Assembly (NCBI GenBank): GCA_021396245.1
Contig: WNYE01000127.1
Coordinates: forward strand, 1-64,000
Direction: 5' to 3'
Source: Sporothrix humicola
Lineage: Eukaryota; Ascomycota; Sordariomycetes; Ophiostomatales; Ophiostomataceae
DNA length: 64,000 nt
The position numbers were made by a program, and so were the translations under genes. The notes under the pieces were generated by a model, which was not told the origin of the DNA, did no database searches, and was given only the letters and a program-made list of their open reading frames with translations. Positions 22,339-36,200 of the stretch are shown here, piece after piece (positions within the stretch are counted from its first letter, which is position 1; each line of letters starts with the position of its first letter).

Positions 22339-23583
22339 ATGGCGGCTTCGGTCGCACTCAAATCGGAGGTAGGTTTTCTACGGAGAGACTAACAGGCCGA
22401 TTGGGCTGGACGGCCAGCGGTTGACTGACACCAGCAGATGCACGGCTTGGAGAAGAGGAAGCCGCTCGAAGACACAGACGTCGACGACTGGGCAGGCCTC
22501 AGCGACAAGGCCGAGCGGCGAAAGCGACAGAACCGGCTCCACCAGCGGGCGTGGCGGCGACGCAAGGCTCTCGAAGCCTCCGAGGCTGCGCTGGCCGCAT
22601 CAAATGAGGTAAGAGAGAACGGCGGTGTACCTGTTTGACCTTTTTTATTCAGTGTCGGCTAATATCTATAGGGAAAGGCGTCTGGCTTTTGGGTACTGAA
22701 GCCAATGGCACAAGCAAAAGAAACTCCACAGAAGAAGCAACAGCTACAGCTGTACAACCAGAGCAATCGACAGCCGGCATATTTCGTACTGACGCCTGGG
22801 CCGTCACCATATTCAGATTCATCCTCATCGTCAACTTCGACATCACCACACAGCTATGCGGCCGGCCGACTAAAGTTGATTCCTCCTTTATTACACTATG
22901 TCCCAGGCGGTAGTGGCGCTCCATCTTTCTCTTTTGACCCCCTCAGCCGCATACACACAAACCCAAACCTCCCCATGTTCATTCTGCCTGCCGCCTTTGT
23001 CCACTTCCCGCTCTCCCTCGACCACCGCCTCCTGACCCTGATACAATACAATGTACTGAGGGCGACCCTCACCAACATGGCCATCCTCGCCATCCTCCAC
23101 TCCGCCATGGACCCAGACTGCGGCCTCGACCACATCATCGACCAGATCCAGCCCCCGCTGCCGTCGCCCGCCGCCACGCCCAATGACCTGCCGATAGCAC
23201 TCCGACCGACAAAGCTTCAGCGCAAGCTCCTACAAGACAGGCAGCCGCCGCTGCGGCCCGACATGCTCTGGATCAACAGCGTGCCCTCCCCCGCCATGCG
23301 CGACAATCTACTCAGAACGTTTGGCCAGTGGGACCCGGACGACCTGTGTTGTGATTTACTGGGCGGCCTCTACGAAGGCTTCGACGACATTGAGCGCCGC
23401 GGCATGATTGTCTGGTCGGATCCCTGGAAGCCCGACAGCTGGGAAGTCACGCCCGGGTTTGCGCGCAAGTGGAAGTTTCTGCTGCGCGGCTGCGACGAGC
23501 TGCTGGCGGCGACGGACCGGTGGCGGGCAGGGCGCGGGGAGGAGCCGCTGGTCATTGACTGGAATGAAGTGGAGGAGTTATGA
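22339..23583 (+). CDS. bZIP-like transcription factor with DUF3425 domain
   Basis: Nuclear regulator of a fungal-specific class, about 370 residues from three exons: 22339-22368, 22438-22608 and 22672-23583. Both introns (69 and 63 bp) are phase 0. The basic region ERRKRQNRLHQRAWRRRK (36-53) matches the fungal bZIP core NRxxQRAxRxR, but the leucine zipper after it is short and weak. The C-terminal half is DUF3425-like: LRPTKLQRKLL, then MLWINSVPSPAMRDNL, a GMIVWSDPWKPDSWE segment and a final WKFLLRGCDELL. Such proteins occur beside secondary-metabolite or stress genes. The intron 1 acceptor is a tandem CAGCAG just before an ATG (22438), so either one extra Gln is included or translation could also start there. 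DNA target and pathway are unknown; the divergent SDR is the only obvious candidate partner. Confidence 0.85.
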
Positions 23584-25950
23584 GGCGGCGAGTTTAAAGT
23601 GAAGTCACTCATTCATGCAGGCATTTTTGTTTTATCCCGGGTACAAATTTGGGTATGATTTTATGACACAGAATTTCTATGTGGACAAGCGGCTCTGGGT
23701 AAAGTAAAAGTACATATACTTATGAACCTGATGATATTACGTGGCACTGCAGTCTTTCTTCCCAGAGATACATCCCTCACCATGGAACCTGTGTGCCTCC
23801 TTTCTTGGGTCAGTACCAGGGGATATGGGCGCACAAGGTAGAGAGCATATGCATAGCTACGAAAATAGGGCACTACTCCCCGGTCACACAACGCACAGAA
23901 TACAAGAACACACTGCAAGTTTCTGGCTCCTGCATGCAAAAAGTCTGCACTCTGCACACTTTGGGCTTCCTATGGCGTTTCTTTTTCTCGTATGCTGCAG
24001 TGGATCTGGCCGGGTGTTCGTGTTGGTGTTCTGTCCTTGCTCTGATTCGATTTTGTTCACTCTCCTTCTGTCGTTCCTGGCCTTGGTGATTCCAGCTCTG
24101 TCCCTGGCCTTGACAGCGGGCATAATGCAGACAAAAAAATGCAGGCAGCCAGCAGACAGCATGCCTGCAACCTTTTTCTTCTTCTCCTGGTTCTTTTCGG
24201 GCTCCCAATACGAAATGTACAACCTTGTCACCTTTCTCCATCCTCATCGGCCATCGCGGGCCTCTTTCGGCCAATCTCTTGACGGATCTCTGACAAATTT
24301 CTAACAGCAGCTCTGAGCGAGCTGTGCCCCTTCCTTTTTTACTTTTCACTTTCTTTTCCTTCTCACTGACGACATACAGTCTCGCAGATCTTTGTCTTCA
24401 CCGGCCTCGGTCATCCTGGTAAGCAGCTTACCACCACTGGTAGACACGATTCTTACTCCGGGCACCGATGGATGCAGGATGTGAGAGGAAAAGTAAAGAA
24501 TAGAAAAGAGAGAAAAGGTAAGAAAGAAGAGACGGAGTGAAAAAGTGCACATTTTCCGGGCAACGGAACAATAACGAGACACGCGTTTTACACTGTAGAA
24601 ACAGGAAGACTCCCACAAAGGCATCAGACACAAGGTCCAGGGTCTGATGAAAGACGAGCCGCGGAGCACGCCTTTTTCTTTCAGCCATCTCGGTCCATTC
24701 CCCAGTGATCTTCCTCTTTTGTCTTCCTCTTCTCTTCTTCCAGGTTGGCCATTTATGGCCCTTGCTCCGAATGCCAAGGAGGGTTGTGTATGAACGTCGT
24801 GTTTCTGTTTGTGGGATGTGCTATTCTATGGAGAACTTTTGTATTTTGGCTTTTGGGTTGGGGAATTCCCGGCGGGATGCCTGAAACGAGAAGATGAAAA
24901 ATTCTGGTCCCCTTTGGCTGTGTTTGCATTGTGGCTGTTTAGCCTCGTCTACCACGGAGCCTTTTCGTTTCCTTTACTTTTTCTCTCTCTTATTTTTGCG
25001 GAGAGATCAATACGTGCTTTCAATGCGAGCTGCATGAAGCGCTTAACTGTGCAAAGGCGAAATAATGTCGTGAATAATAGTTGAATAATACGTAACAAGA
25101 ACTTGCCCATCATCTGTTCTCTTATTTCTTATTCGGGGGTTCGAAACCTGTGGGCTGATTTCTTCATCTTTCCGGTACCTTTTTCGGTTGATCGTCCCGC
25201 CACGTCTCTTCAACCATTCTTTGCCCTCTTGTTCCTGTTATTCTTTCTCTGTCGTGCCTTTTCTGTCGCTCACTCTTCCCTCCTGCCCAGACTCGCCTCG
25301 ATACTGTGATTGGCTCGGTGGTACGGCGTGGCCAAAGGATCAGAGCCACGTTGGGAAAGTGACGCACAGCTGTACCGTAGCTTGTAGCTATTCTCAGTGT
25401 AAAGTAGCTCTTCCTGTACCTTTTTTTTTCTTGTCCTCCGTGTTCTTGATGGAGGGTCGCATTCAACGGAACGGAGCATCAAACTAGTAGCTGTCCCATG
25501 GCATAGACTGGTCAGATTCACTGAGCTTAATTAGACGTCCGTGAGACTGACTTTTTGAGTGTTTTGAGAGCCTGTGATGAAGTTTGCTCGGAAGCTCGTC
25601 CGAGAGGCTCTTTTCGATTTCGGTATCGGCGATCTCGCAACTACATCTCGTAATAAGTGGTATACGATGCAGGAACCGCGTGCGAAGAAAAGTTGAGAGT
25701 TCGATGAAAGTGTCGTGATCGTAGTTGCAAGAGTTGCACAGAATCTATTTGTATGCAAACGAAATAGAATCGCTGGTTCTCGAGAACGTGGATGTAGTCG
25801 TAAAGTCGTGGCTTGGTGGCCACAGCAGGAGGCAACAAGTAGCCAAGGAAGGAGAGGAACCAGTGCTCCTTCCGTCACGGCTCAATAGAGCCGCCAGGCA
25901 GCTTGCCTCTTTTGCCTTTCTAAACACGAAATAAACTCACGATGATGCAA
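23584..25950. other. Gene-free stretch after the bZIP gene
   Basis: About 2.4 kb with no convincing coding frame on either strand. The 115-codon minus-strand frame at 25531-25878 and its plus-strand overlap lack domains. Nothing else recognisable was seen. Confidence 0.5.
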
Positions 25951-28900
25951 ATCGCCGTTCCCGGCCCCGTCGTATACAGCCCTGTGCATGTGCTACACTC
26001 ATTGGCCCAGGGCTGGTATGAGCTTCGAGGCTGGTGATTGCATACTTTGTTCGTCTTTTGAGCTACTTCGTGATCTGTTTGCAAGCTTAGTCTTGGAGGC
26101 GGCCTTGTTTTGTTCTTGCCTCTTTCGGCGTTTTCGGTGCGCGGGGCAGTTTCGTTGTGTTTCGCCGTTTGCTCCTTCCTTCCGTTCATGTCATGCTCTT
26201 GAGGGGAAATGCTCTTGCCATTTCGATGCCAATCGTGCCTTCTCTTTCCGTCTTCTCGTCTCCCGCTCTTTCCTCTTCCCACTTTCTCCGCCTCATTCGC
26301 CCACTTTCTGTCTCTCCCCATTCCCGCGTCATCCTCGTCATCCTCGTCACTCTGCATCGTGGTCTTGTTTTCAGGCTTCAATTTGACTTCTCTTTCGACC
26401 ATTCGATTTCGTCCACTGTTCTTCGCCCTCCCCGTCCACGCCCCTTTCTTTGTCCTCCCGTAACCCCTCTCTCTCCACGCCCACGCGCATGCAGCCAGCC
26501 GCCTCTCTCTACTCGACAAGGGGTCAGCCATAAACCTATTTTCACTCTCCATCTCGTCATATGCAGCACATTGCGTTACCTCTGCAGGTCGTACTGTCGT
26601 ACACGCATACAACACGCATGCCTGCTCCTTTTTTTAATTGATTGCTTCCTCGTTCCTTATTTCTTATTTTCTCTCTCTCTTCTCGTCCTCATCAACAAAC
26701 TTAGCTTGCTCACACAGCTCCCACGGCTTTCTGTGTCTTCCCACACCCATCATCCTTCATCCGCTCTTTTTGCGCCCTTCTTTTCTACCGGATCCAGGTA
26801 CGCGCGGCGCCCAGTCTGGATCACTTTACACGTCCACTCTATTTTCTTATTCTCTCCTACATCCAGTCCCATACCCATATATGACCCTTTTTTTTTCTTA
26901 TTTTTCTGTCTTTGTTGCTCCACCATCGCCAGTCTTGCCGTCTGCTGAACCGCTCGGACGCGCGATCTCTTCATTTCTATTTTGATTCCTCTCCTTTTCT
27001 GCCCAACATTTCGTTAACCGCCACTTTTCGTTTCCAGTCTCTCGTTTTCGGCTTCATTCTCGCTCTCGATTCTCGGTTCTCGATTCTCGACTTCGTTCCT
27101 CTTCCTCTCGTTGTTATTGCTCACGCCTTTCTCACGTTGGTACATGCCCGGTTTTCCTTCTCTTCGTTTCTTTCCTCGTCGGCCTCGACCGTCCCCCACG
27201 CCTCACCATCGCCACACTCGCTTCAAACTTTGCCGTCCAACTAACTGGTCTACTCTCAGCAGCCTTCCTTTATTAATTATCGCCCGTCGTTTGTCCAGCC
27301 TCGACTCTTCGATTTCTTCCCCCGGGTCCCACCTCACTCTAACAGACCGGCCGATCCTCCACATTCGTTGACACCTTTCCCTCTGTCTCTTACGCCTCTT
27401 TTCTCTCTTATTCTTACCTTTCTTTGTTCTTTTTCTTTCTACAACCTGCATCGGTCTCCGGCCTTGTCTCCGTCGTCATATCGTCCCGGAATCCCACGAT
27501 GCACTGAGAGCCAGGCTTCCGGCGTCTTGTCATCCACCCATCCTCTCGCTTGAATACCACTGCCCCTTTTTTTCTGTGCCTTTCTTTCTTTTTATATTCT
27601 TTCGACTCTTTCTTTTTTACTCTTGCAGCTCGCTGCCGGCGTCGACTACTTGTTAATATTTAATAACTCAGCTTCTTCACGCCCTGGGCGTCGCCTCTCG
27701 TTCCACTTCCCATAGCCATCCCCATCCCATCCTCGACCGCCACCAAGCCACAAACGTGCTTTCCCTGACGCTTTACGACAGCGAGTCCCCTCCGAGACGA
27801 CCTGGAGAAACAAAGAGCCAAACAACGAGCAAGACAAAAATCCAAGACAAGAACCACAGGGGAACAAGAAACATAAGAGAAAAGGCCTGCTCTTGCAAGT
27901 CCTTTTTATTTCCCCTCCGCCCAATACACATTTTCTCGCCCCCATTTCCTGCTGTTCTCTACGCTTTCGTCATTCTTTGGTTGTCGACTTCCCGACTTGT
28001 TGATAGATCATTCTACCAGAAAAAACGGACGCCTCTCACCAACAGAACATCCATCCAGAAAATCCAGAATTCCTCAACCCGGCAATAGTTCACACATATC
28101 CTCCCACAGATTTTCACACATTTTCACGCCCCCCCTCCTCGTTGTGTTTCTCACAAACTAGCAGTACCGAGCTGCTGCCTTTGCCCCTTCTCATCCGCCA
28201 TCCTGTCTCAATTCTATTTTTCCCCTACCCGTCGACACCCATTTTGTTTCCACACTCTCGCTTCTGCCACTTTGCGTGTTGCTTTTTTTATTCTCATCCT
28301 CCTTGGCCGTCCAATCCTATGGCATCGTCCGCTGCCTCGAACCCTGTTTGAGTTTTTTCTCGCGCCTAAATTCAAAACTCTATACACTTTTGGCTTCTTT
28401 TTGTATTCTTTCCCACGCACACGCCCCCCTCTCCACCTTCTATTTCTTAATATCTGCCCGCTGTTTCTACCTTCTACCGCGTCTCGCCAAGGGGAGCCCA
28501 CTCCTCCTTTCGTTTTCGCTCATTGAACCTTTCTCGAAACTGTACCCCATACCGCCACCCGTCACGACCGGAACGCACAGTACACCCGCTCATTCGTTTT
28601 CGTCATTTGTTTTATTTCTCTTATTTCCTTTGATTTCTTTTTATTCGGTTTTATTTTTTCTTCATACACGATACTCGCGGCCACTCGTTCAAACTCGCAC
28701 ATACCGCTTATGCCACACATGTACACGTAACTGACTCCCGTGTCTGGAGACCCATCCTCTCCGCCTTTATTTCTCTTTTACGTCTATTTTTCTTTCACTG
28801 CCTTTGTTGGCCCGCCTACCTTTTTCGCTCTCGCTTTCTCCTTTTATTCACTCCCAGGTTCTTATTTATTCTATTTTGTCCATTCCCTCTTCACTTACCT

Positions 28901-28966
28901 GGACAAGACACGATATTTCTGTTTGCTGGGACTGATCTCACCATCCTCTTCCTCATTCTCGCCATC
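25951..28966 (+). promoter_or_regulatory. Very long CT-rich upstream/leader region
   Basis: For about 3 kb the plus strand is dominated by C/T tracts (Ctt/Ctc runs) up to the ATG at 28967. Strand-biased pyrimidine sequence of this kind, continuous to a start codon, suggests a long transcribed 5' leader or several start sites for the large protein downstream. Introns in the leader are possible but were not resolved. Confidence 0.4.
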
Positions 28967-31900
28967 ATGGCGGCCACACGCATCGACGGGCATAAGCCTC
29001 TCCCACGATCGGAGAGCTTACAAAAGATGCTGGACCTGGAAAAACAATACAAGGTAAAACATCCTTCCCCATCTCCTTTTTTTCAGCTTGGACCCTCGTT
29101 TTGCATTCTTGGATTCTTTGTACAACACTGGACGATTTTGTGGTTACGCCCTTTTGCCATTTGCACATTTCCCCGTTTTCTGTCTCTTGTTTCTGTTCAC
29201 CCTCCTTATTCTTTGGCTTTTGCTTCTTGTCGTCCCCGGACGTCTCATGTTTTCCGTCGATCTGACACATCTTCTTCTTTTCCATTTATAGCTTGCCCGG
29301 CTTCAACAAGCCCAGACATCACCAAAGCCCGACCGCTCGGCCATGTCGTTCCAGCCTCAAATACGGCCACCGGTCCCCATCCAAACCCGACGCCGAGATT
29401 CCAGAGAGTCCCTGTACCAGCAGCATCAACAGCACCAGCAGCAGCTCGACCAAATATCTACTGCTGTGCGTCGTACTGGGCCCGCATCACCACTCTCCAT
29501 CACGATACCGTCACCGACAGACGCAAACGAGAAGGCACTACCGAGCCAAAGATCACAACGGCCACCAGCTCGCAACATGGCCGCCGAAAGTGACGTGAAG
29601 CCGAACGGTGGTGAAGATAGCGGCGATACGACGCCACGAGAGAAGTCGGTGGAATTCTCAGTGCAAACAAAATTCGAGGACGAGGACGATGATTTTGGCG
29701 AAATGTCGGACCAGTCGTCAATATGTCAATCGCCAAGCTGGGAAGGGTACGGCCAGAAGAAGAAGGACAAGAAAAAGAAGCAGGAGGCCGAGCTACGAAA
29801 GAAGGAAAAGGAGAGGATCGAGCAAGAACTCCGGGCCGCATCCAAGAAGAGAGCGTCTAACAGACTCTACAAGTCTCCACCTCTGGAGAGCCCCGACCTC
29901 AACGGCCACCGTCCATCCAGCTCGGCGTCATCACGCCTCGATAGCAGCCACGGTCTCAGCACCAAGTCTGGGCGGTTTACACCCTCGTCCAACCAAGGAC
30001 TTATTCCGGAAGTTTGGGGCATGGCCATGGGTTCTGGTTTCGGCTCGTCGAAATCTCGCCCTAGCTACTCAAGAGCGACATCTGCAGCAGGCTCGAACAC
30101 GGACCAAGATGCCTCACGCTCACAAACGCTCACAATGTCCCAGATACAACAACAGAATGCGTCTGCAGGCAAGAAGTCCACTTCATCTGATGAGAGGCCC
30201 ACGTCATCAAATGACAAGGTCTCGTATCCTCCAACATCTTCTCGGTCTCATGCACTTCGAAATGTCCTCCCATCAACCCACAGCCGGCAAAATTCCAACT
30301 CAACCATTACGCCGGTTCCATCCAAGCCCGAAGACTCATCTTCGAGCTCAAAGAACGGTCACCGAATGTACTCGATGAAAAACATGTCTGATCAATCACT
30401 CACAAGCTCGACAGAGAAGTTGGAACGTGGTCGGCAGTTGGTCGATCCTGCAGGGTCCGGGAGCTACGTGCGCAAGGCAAGGGCACAGAGCATCGAGCGT
30501 TCCATTAAAGGATTCATGCAGGAGGCGGCCCTGTCCGACCCAAACCTGCTGAATGGACCCAATCGGACACAGTTTGCCTATTTGGGACCGCCTCAGCATC
30601 AACCACAGTCGAATGGCCATCGGCCAAGCTCGTCCCAATCCAAGGTCACCAAGCCATCCGGCACCACAAATGCCACCAACGGAGTGAACGGAACGGCCAG
30701 TGCTGCGGCACAGCAAGAAAAGAGGAACCAGCAGCAGCCACAGCAGCCGCAGCAGCCATCACGGTCCCAACATCAACATCCTCTTCAACAACACCAATCG
30801 CCTGCACGTGTTGCTCAGCCAAAACAGCAAAATGGCGCGCCTTCGGTCCCCGAAAAGCCCAATACTTCATCACCCGAGAAGAAGAAGGACGGTGATGCAA
30901 GCACCGACTACATCAACTTCGTCTCGAAGCCGTACTCACCGCCCAGCCTCGAGCTTGCGACGCCCACTAGCGGTATTTTCTCGTCGATCAAGTCTCGCAT
31001 TGGCCGGCGCGGCAGCACATCGAGCGGTTCAACGTCCAACACAAACAACACCGGCCACACTGGCCGGAGCTTCAAGGAGCGGGCGATGAACGTGATCCAC
31101 CTGCAGGCCCAGAACAATGTCTCGTTGGGTGCGGTAGCGAGCACGATCCCAATGTCGCAGCCGCCATCGCGCATGCACTCGCAAAACTCAGTGCAGACAG
31201 CCGCATCGTCGATTGTGTCCACCAGCACCAAGAGCACCAAGAACGATTCGTCGTCTGCCAGCCACAGCCTCCAGATCCCACAAAAGGACACAAGACGTCT
31301 TCCCAAGGCAGCCCGCATTCTCGGCGAGATCAACCAGGAGACCATGTCACAAGGTGCTGCAGCCGGAAGCCGGCCCTCGGAGGGTTCGTCAACCTCGTCG
31401 TATCATGACGACTCGTCTATTCCTCCGTCGCCAGCCAGCACTCCTGATACATCTCGGCCACAGTCTGCAAAAGGCCTCTCTGCTACCATTGAAGAGATCC
31501 AGATTGGCAGCCCCGAGATGTTCAACGACAGCAAAGAGGACTTGACGTTGACGAAGCCAAAGCAAAGCGAGAAGACTCAGGCGACTGTCAAGGAGACAGC
31601 TGTGCCCTCTGCCGAGTCTAAAGAAACCGCCCCCACCCCCTCGGACCATACGACCCAACAATCCCAGCCCAACCGACCGGCTAGCAGAACGGAAAGTGTG
31701 CGGGATATCACCATGGACCGGCCTAGCAGCAAGGGACGTCTTCTTGAAGATCTCGAGAGGCCCATTAGCCGTGGAAGACTTCTCGAGAACATTGAGCGTC
31801 CTGCCAGCCGAGCGCGTGGTGCGGACGAAGACAAGTCGACACAGTTGAATAACCATACCGAAAAGGCTTCACCGGAAGTGAAGGAAGCGAGCACGCCGGG

Positions 31901-33200
31901 AACTAATGCCAACCTTTCCGAGGGTCTCGGCATCTTGGACGAAGCCTGGAGCCAGTCGACCGTGACTCTTGACAACGACGCCCAATCGTTTGTCACGACG
32001 CTGACAAACCAAAAGTCCGGTGCTTCGCTCAAGTCCCAGTTTGGAAGCCTCAAAGAGGCAGCTCTTTTGGCGGAGGCACAAAACTCGCTCGGTGTCCACC
32101 CGGCTTTGCTCAACCACGATAATGAGCCCGCGCCCCCAGCCTACAACAACGCTCTGCAAGAGGTCGATGAGACGGTCTACCTGGATGGCAACAATGGTGT
32201 CGAAGAGCACCTGCAGCCATCGCCGGAAAAGACGCTGCAGAGAAGCTCGTTCCGCAAGGCCGACAAGCGGAATAGCAGACAGGCCAAGCATATGTCGGTG
32301 GTCAATGAAGAGCCGCGGCCAGTTGAGGACGAGTCTCATGGAGACGTGCACCAAGATCAGCGAACCATGTCACCAACGCCTGATGGGAGTGACCCGCGGA
32401 AGACGTCGATTGATGTCAGCTTCCTGCCTCCTCTACGCCACGAGGCCTTTATCCCGCCCAAGTCCAAGGCCCGGAACTCGCCTCCTTCGCAAAAGACCGG
32501 CGATCAGGATGCCCAACAGCCGTCACAGACTGAGACGGCTACCTTGATGAGTGCCCCACCTGCGGCCGCTCCTGAGCAGGCACCTCCCTCTGGGCGTAGC
32601 TCACCCAGTGCAATGTACCTCCAGGAAGCGCGCCGGTCTGCACCGCTTGTCTCCTCGCCATTGTCAAACGTGATCCGGACCGCCAAGGCCAACATGTCTA
32701 CGCCCGCTCTGGCTCGTCCCGGTCTCAAGACATCTGCGTCATTCACGAGCGGGCAGACCCACCATCATCATACTCCGCATCACCACCTGGCCCACCCAGC
32801 CTCGACGTTCTTGCCTCTGCCGCCAGCGCCGTCGACGTCAACGTCGTCGTCGAGCTCGTCGGGCAGCACGCCGCACTCGGGACACTCGGGCAAATCACCG
32901 ACATCGCCGCGCTTCCGCATCCCGGCCCACGAGCCCGAACAGCTCGCCAAGCAGTCGGCGCAGTCCAAGCCCAGGGCCAAGATGCTCGTCGAGTGCTGCA
33001 ACTGCAAGTTCTTCCACGACATGCCGTCGCGCGTGTACGAGTGCATGGCGCAGCCCGACGCGGTGGTGACGGACCGCGACCTGGGCGTCTCGGGCGCCAT
33101 CACGACCATGGTCAAGTGCCCCTGGTGCTCGCACAATATGAGCACGCAGTGCTGTGCCGGCTATGCCGCCGTGGTCTACCTCAAGGAGCGGCTCCATTAG
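28967..33200 (+). CDS. Large Ser/Gln-rich protein with cysteine-rich C-terminus (possible TeaR-like polarity protein)
   Basis: About 1331 residues. Exon 1 (28967-29053) ends in LEKQYK. A 238-bp intron (29054-29291) joins in phase 0 to LARLQQAQ at 29292, and exon 2 runs to 33200. Most of the chain is low complexity: Ser-rich, a Lys/Glu-rich predicted coiled coil at about 180-210 (KKKDKKKKQEAELRKKEKER), and Gln/Pro tracts near 490-520. Short repeats of the type DRPSSKGRLLEDLERPISRG RLLENIERP occur near 830-860, and there is a His run near 1180. The last 72 residues are conserved in style: Cys at 1264, 1265, 1267 and 1280, then CPWC (1305-1308) and CC (1316-1317), suggesting a zinc-binding module. 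Homologues in related fungi are, from memory, sometimes labelled TeaA receptor TeaR, but the CAAX end of Aspergillus TeaR is absent here, so that name is tentative. Function not established. Confidence 0.85.
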
Positions 33201-36200
33201 TTGTGCCTTTACATATTCCTTTTGTCACTTGTCCTTTTACGTTTGCGTTTATTTGTGAAATAGTTTGATAAAACAGTGCGTCTTCATTTTGTTTTGGATT
33301 TAGCCCCCTTTTACTTGTTTTGATTTCGAGTCTTGCTAGTTTTGAGCCTTTTCTTTTTGGTTCGTTTTGTCTTCTTGTCGCTTCGACCATTTCTTGCGTA
33401 CATTTAAAAACTCTCCTTCATCAGCCGTATTTTTGTTTCATTTTTGTCTCTATTTTCTTGCAACAGAAAATCATTCTTTGAATTCTTGCTATTTTACTCT
33501 TATACATACACTTCTTGATACATTCATTTTTTACCACTTGGCGTGCCTCATTTTCGGTGTTGACTCTTTTCTTTATCAGACCCACCCTTTCTTTTGTCGT
33601 CCACCTTCGTTCTTTGCAACAATTTCTTCTTGATATGCTCATCGCAGCTTTACAAGTGCTTCTTTCATTTTTTCACTCATTGCAATTCATCCCCCCACTT
33701 CATGGCGAATCAACGCCCACCACTCTTATTCAGAAATTCAAAAATAAAAGCAGTATCACCTCATTAGTTTAAAAACAAAACCCAATGTGAATGTACAAGG
33801 GAAACGTCCCTGGATTGAAAATTGAAAGAGAAAAGAAGAAAAAAACGACAACCAGACATAGAATATATAAGAGCCCACAGAAAAGGGACGAGCCAACAAA
33901 TAACCAAAAGAGCCCACGATGTCAACAACCAAACATGTCACTATTTTCTCTGACGTCCGTTAACGACCTCAGTTGTGCGTTTCCCCTTGGAGAATTGTAA
34001 AGAAACGCACCATTTCATCACTGGACCGGACAATACAGCAAGAGGACAAAAGTTATCAGAGCCCACAAGTATCAGAAGACGCCCCAGTGTGCAGTTTGCA
34101 ATCAAAAGTGTGCAGTCTGCAACTTCTTTTTTCCAGTTTTGTGTGAACCAGCTTTTCTTTCTCTGCCAAGTCTCAAGGATCATCTAGAATGGACAAACAC
34201 GCCCAGACCAGAACGAACTCGTCATCGACAAGAAGGTGCCGCAGAAGAAAGGAAAGGCTGCATCTGGCCCAACTGCAAAACTGTGAAAACAAGGTGTACG
34301 CCGCCCCAACATTCGACGTACATAAAGATGGAGGGAGAGGCACTTGATCAATTTGAACTGATCAAGCAGCATGCCTCCCCCGGTCTGACCCCCTGTAAAT
34401 CAGACAGATAGGCCGTGAAGAGAGTGAGGAGAGAGAGAGAGAGGGAAAGGGAGGAGGAAAATAATCCAAGGAGGAAGAAAAAGGGAACAAGAGTATCGGC
34501 TGACCCATGAAACCCAGTGGAAACTGCGAATGTAGGACAAGAAGGAATGAAGAAAAGAAGGAATGAAGAAAACAAATACGACAAGAAAAGAGAGGAAAGC
34601 CGGCGGGAGGTTTTACGTCCTTTTTTTCCTGTTTTCTTTCCCCCTTGTTACAAGGAAAAAAACAGAAAAAAGACGTGGAAGAAAACTAACCCAATCACCC
34701 AAAAACTTCCCCCTCCCGGACGAAAAACGAAATGAAAAAGACCAATGGACAATGCAAGGCGGCTGCAGGATTGCTAAACCCAAAGTGAAAAGGGAAAAAG
34801 GCCAGAACAAGAAAGAAGCAAAAGACAAGAGACACACTCTCGGTTCGCGATGCCGACTCTCGAGAATCAAAAGAGGGACCCATTGGGAGACTGAGGCAAG
34901 CAAACCTGGAGAAGCACCTTAAAAGACGGAGCCACCCAGAGAAAGAAGGAGCGAAGGGAGAAGAGAGATTCTGGGAGAGAGAAAGCAGGACTCCAGAACC
35001 TGGAGGATAGAAGGAGTCAAGGGAAATACAAACCGAAAGCCCGGATAGAGAAAGATGGAAGATGGGTGCCAGCTTGTCTCCTTTCTTAAAGGAGGGCCTG
35101 CCAGCAGCAAAAGCCCTCCCCTCCCTTGTGCTTGGCCATCTTCCACCAACTCAATCGTTTTTTTGTTTTGTCTTCCCAAGGCTCGTTAATCCAGAAAGAC
35201 CCAAAGACCCAAAGACCCAAAGACCTATGGATCCAAAGATCCAAAGATCCAAAGATCCAAGATCCCATCATCACCCGGCTCTCTCGCACCAAGAGTCGTC
35301 TCTTCTTTCTCTCATTTTCCCCCTGTGTCGAGTCAAGCGTGCGTGCCAAGAACAAGAACGGCCCCTAATACTCCATCTTTTGCTGCTGGAAGGTCTTCTC
35401 CTTGGAAGTGTGCCCCTTTGCTATTCGTTTTGGACTTCTCGCTTGCCCGTCCTCTTCCCCTTTGCCATGTACCCCCCGACTGGAACCAAGCCCGGCAACC
35501 TTTCCCCCCAGAGCCCAACATGTTTTTTTTATAACTTGCAATGCCCATTGAGAATGTCTTTTTCGTTTTCTTTTCCGGCTTGCCCTTTTCGATAAGTCGT
35601 CTCTTCTGCTTTATTCATCTTCTCTTCTTCTCCTTTTCCTCTCTCTTCTTTCTCTCTCTTCTCTAAAAAACTAACCAACGCTTATAGAGCCCCCAGATCC
35701 CGACAGAGCCCCCGCTGGAACAGGGAAACAACCTTTTTTTTTGGTATAGAAAGGGGAGCACCGGGACAGCAGCTTCTTGCCCTATTCGTCCCGCAGACTC
35801 TCGGCTGACGAAGTTTTTGCTAGGCGAAGAGGTGATAGGAAGAGCCGGCATCGTTGAACAATCCAAAAAGCTGCTTTGCAAAAAAGCCGAGAGAACCAGG
35901 AGAGGCGCCCGCTGCTTTTCCCGTTGACAGCTTCCCCCCCTCACACACTTCTGGCTGCAGACAAGAAATGATAGGCCTGCATCTGAGTAAGCAAATATGT
36001 AGGTAAGGAGAAACGAGACGAAGACGGAGAGAGGCAAGAGTGAGGAGAGTGAATATGGGAGAGGAAAGATAAAGGGGTGGGGACAGTATTGGGGGTGTAT
36101 GATAAAAAAGAGACACGAAAAATAATAAAAAGAGGGATGAAGAGAAGAAAGGATAGGGAGGAGAAAGGAAGCTGTTCAATAGAGGAAACCGATGATGTCG

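Noticed and set aside
25138..25148. GGTTCGAAACC, resembling a tRNA T-arm
   Set aside because: No matching acceptor, D or anticodon stems could be found in the bases around it on this strand.
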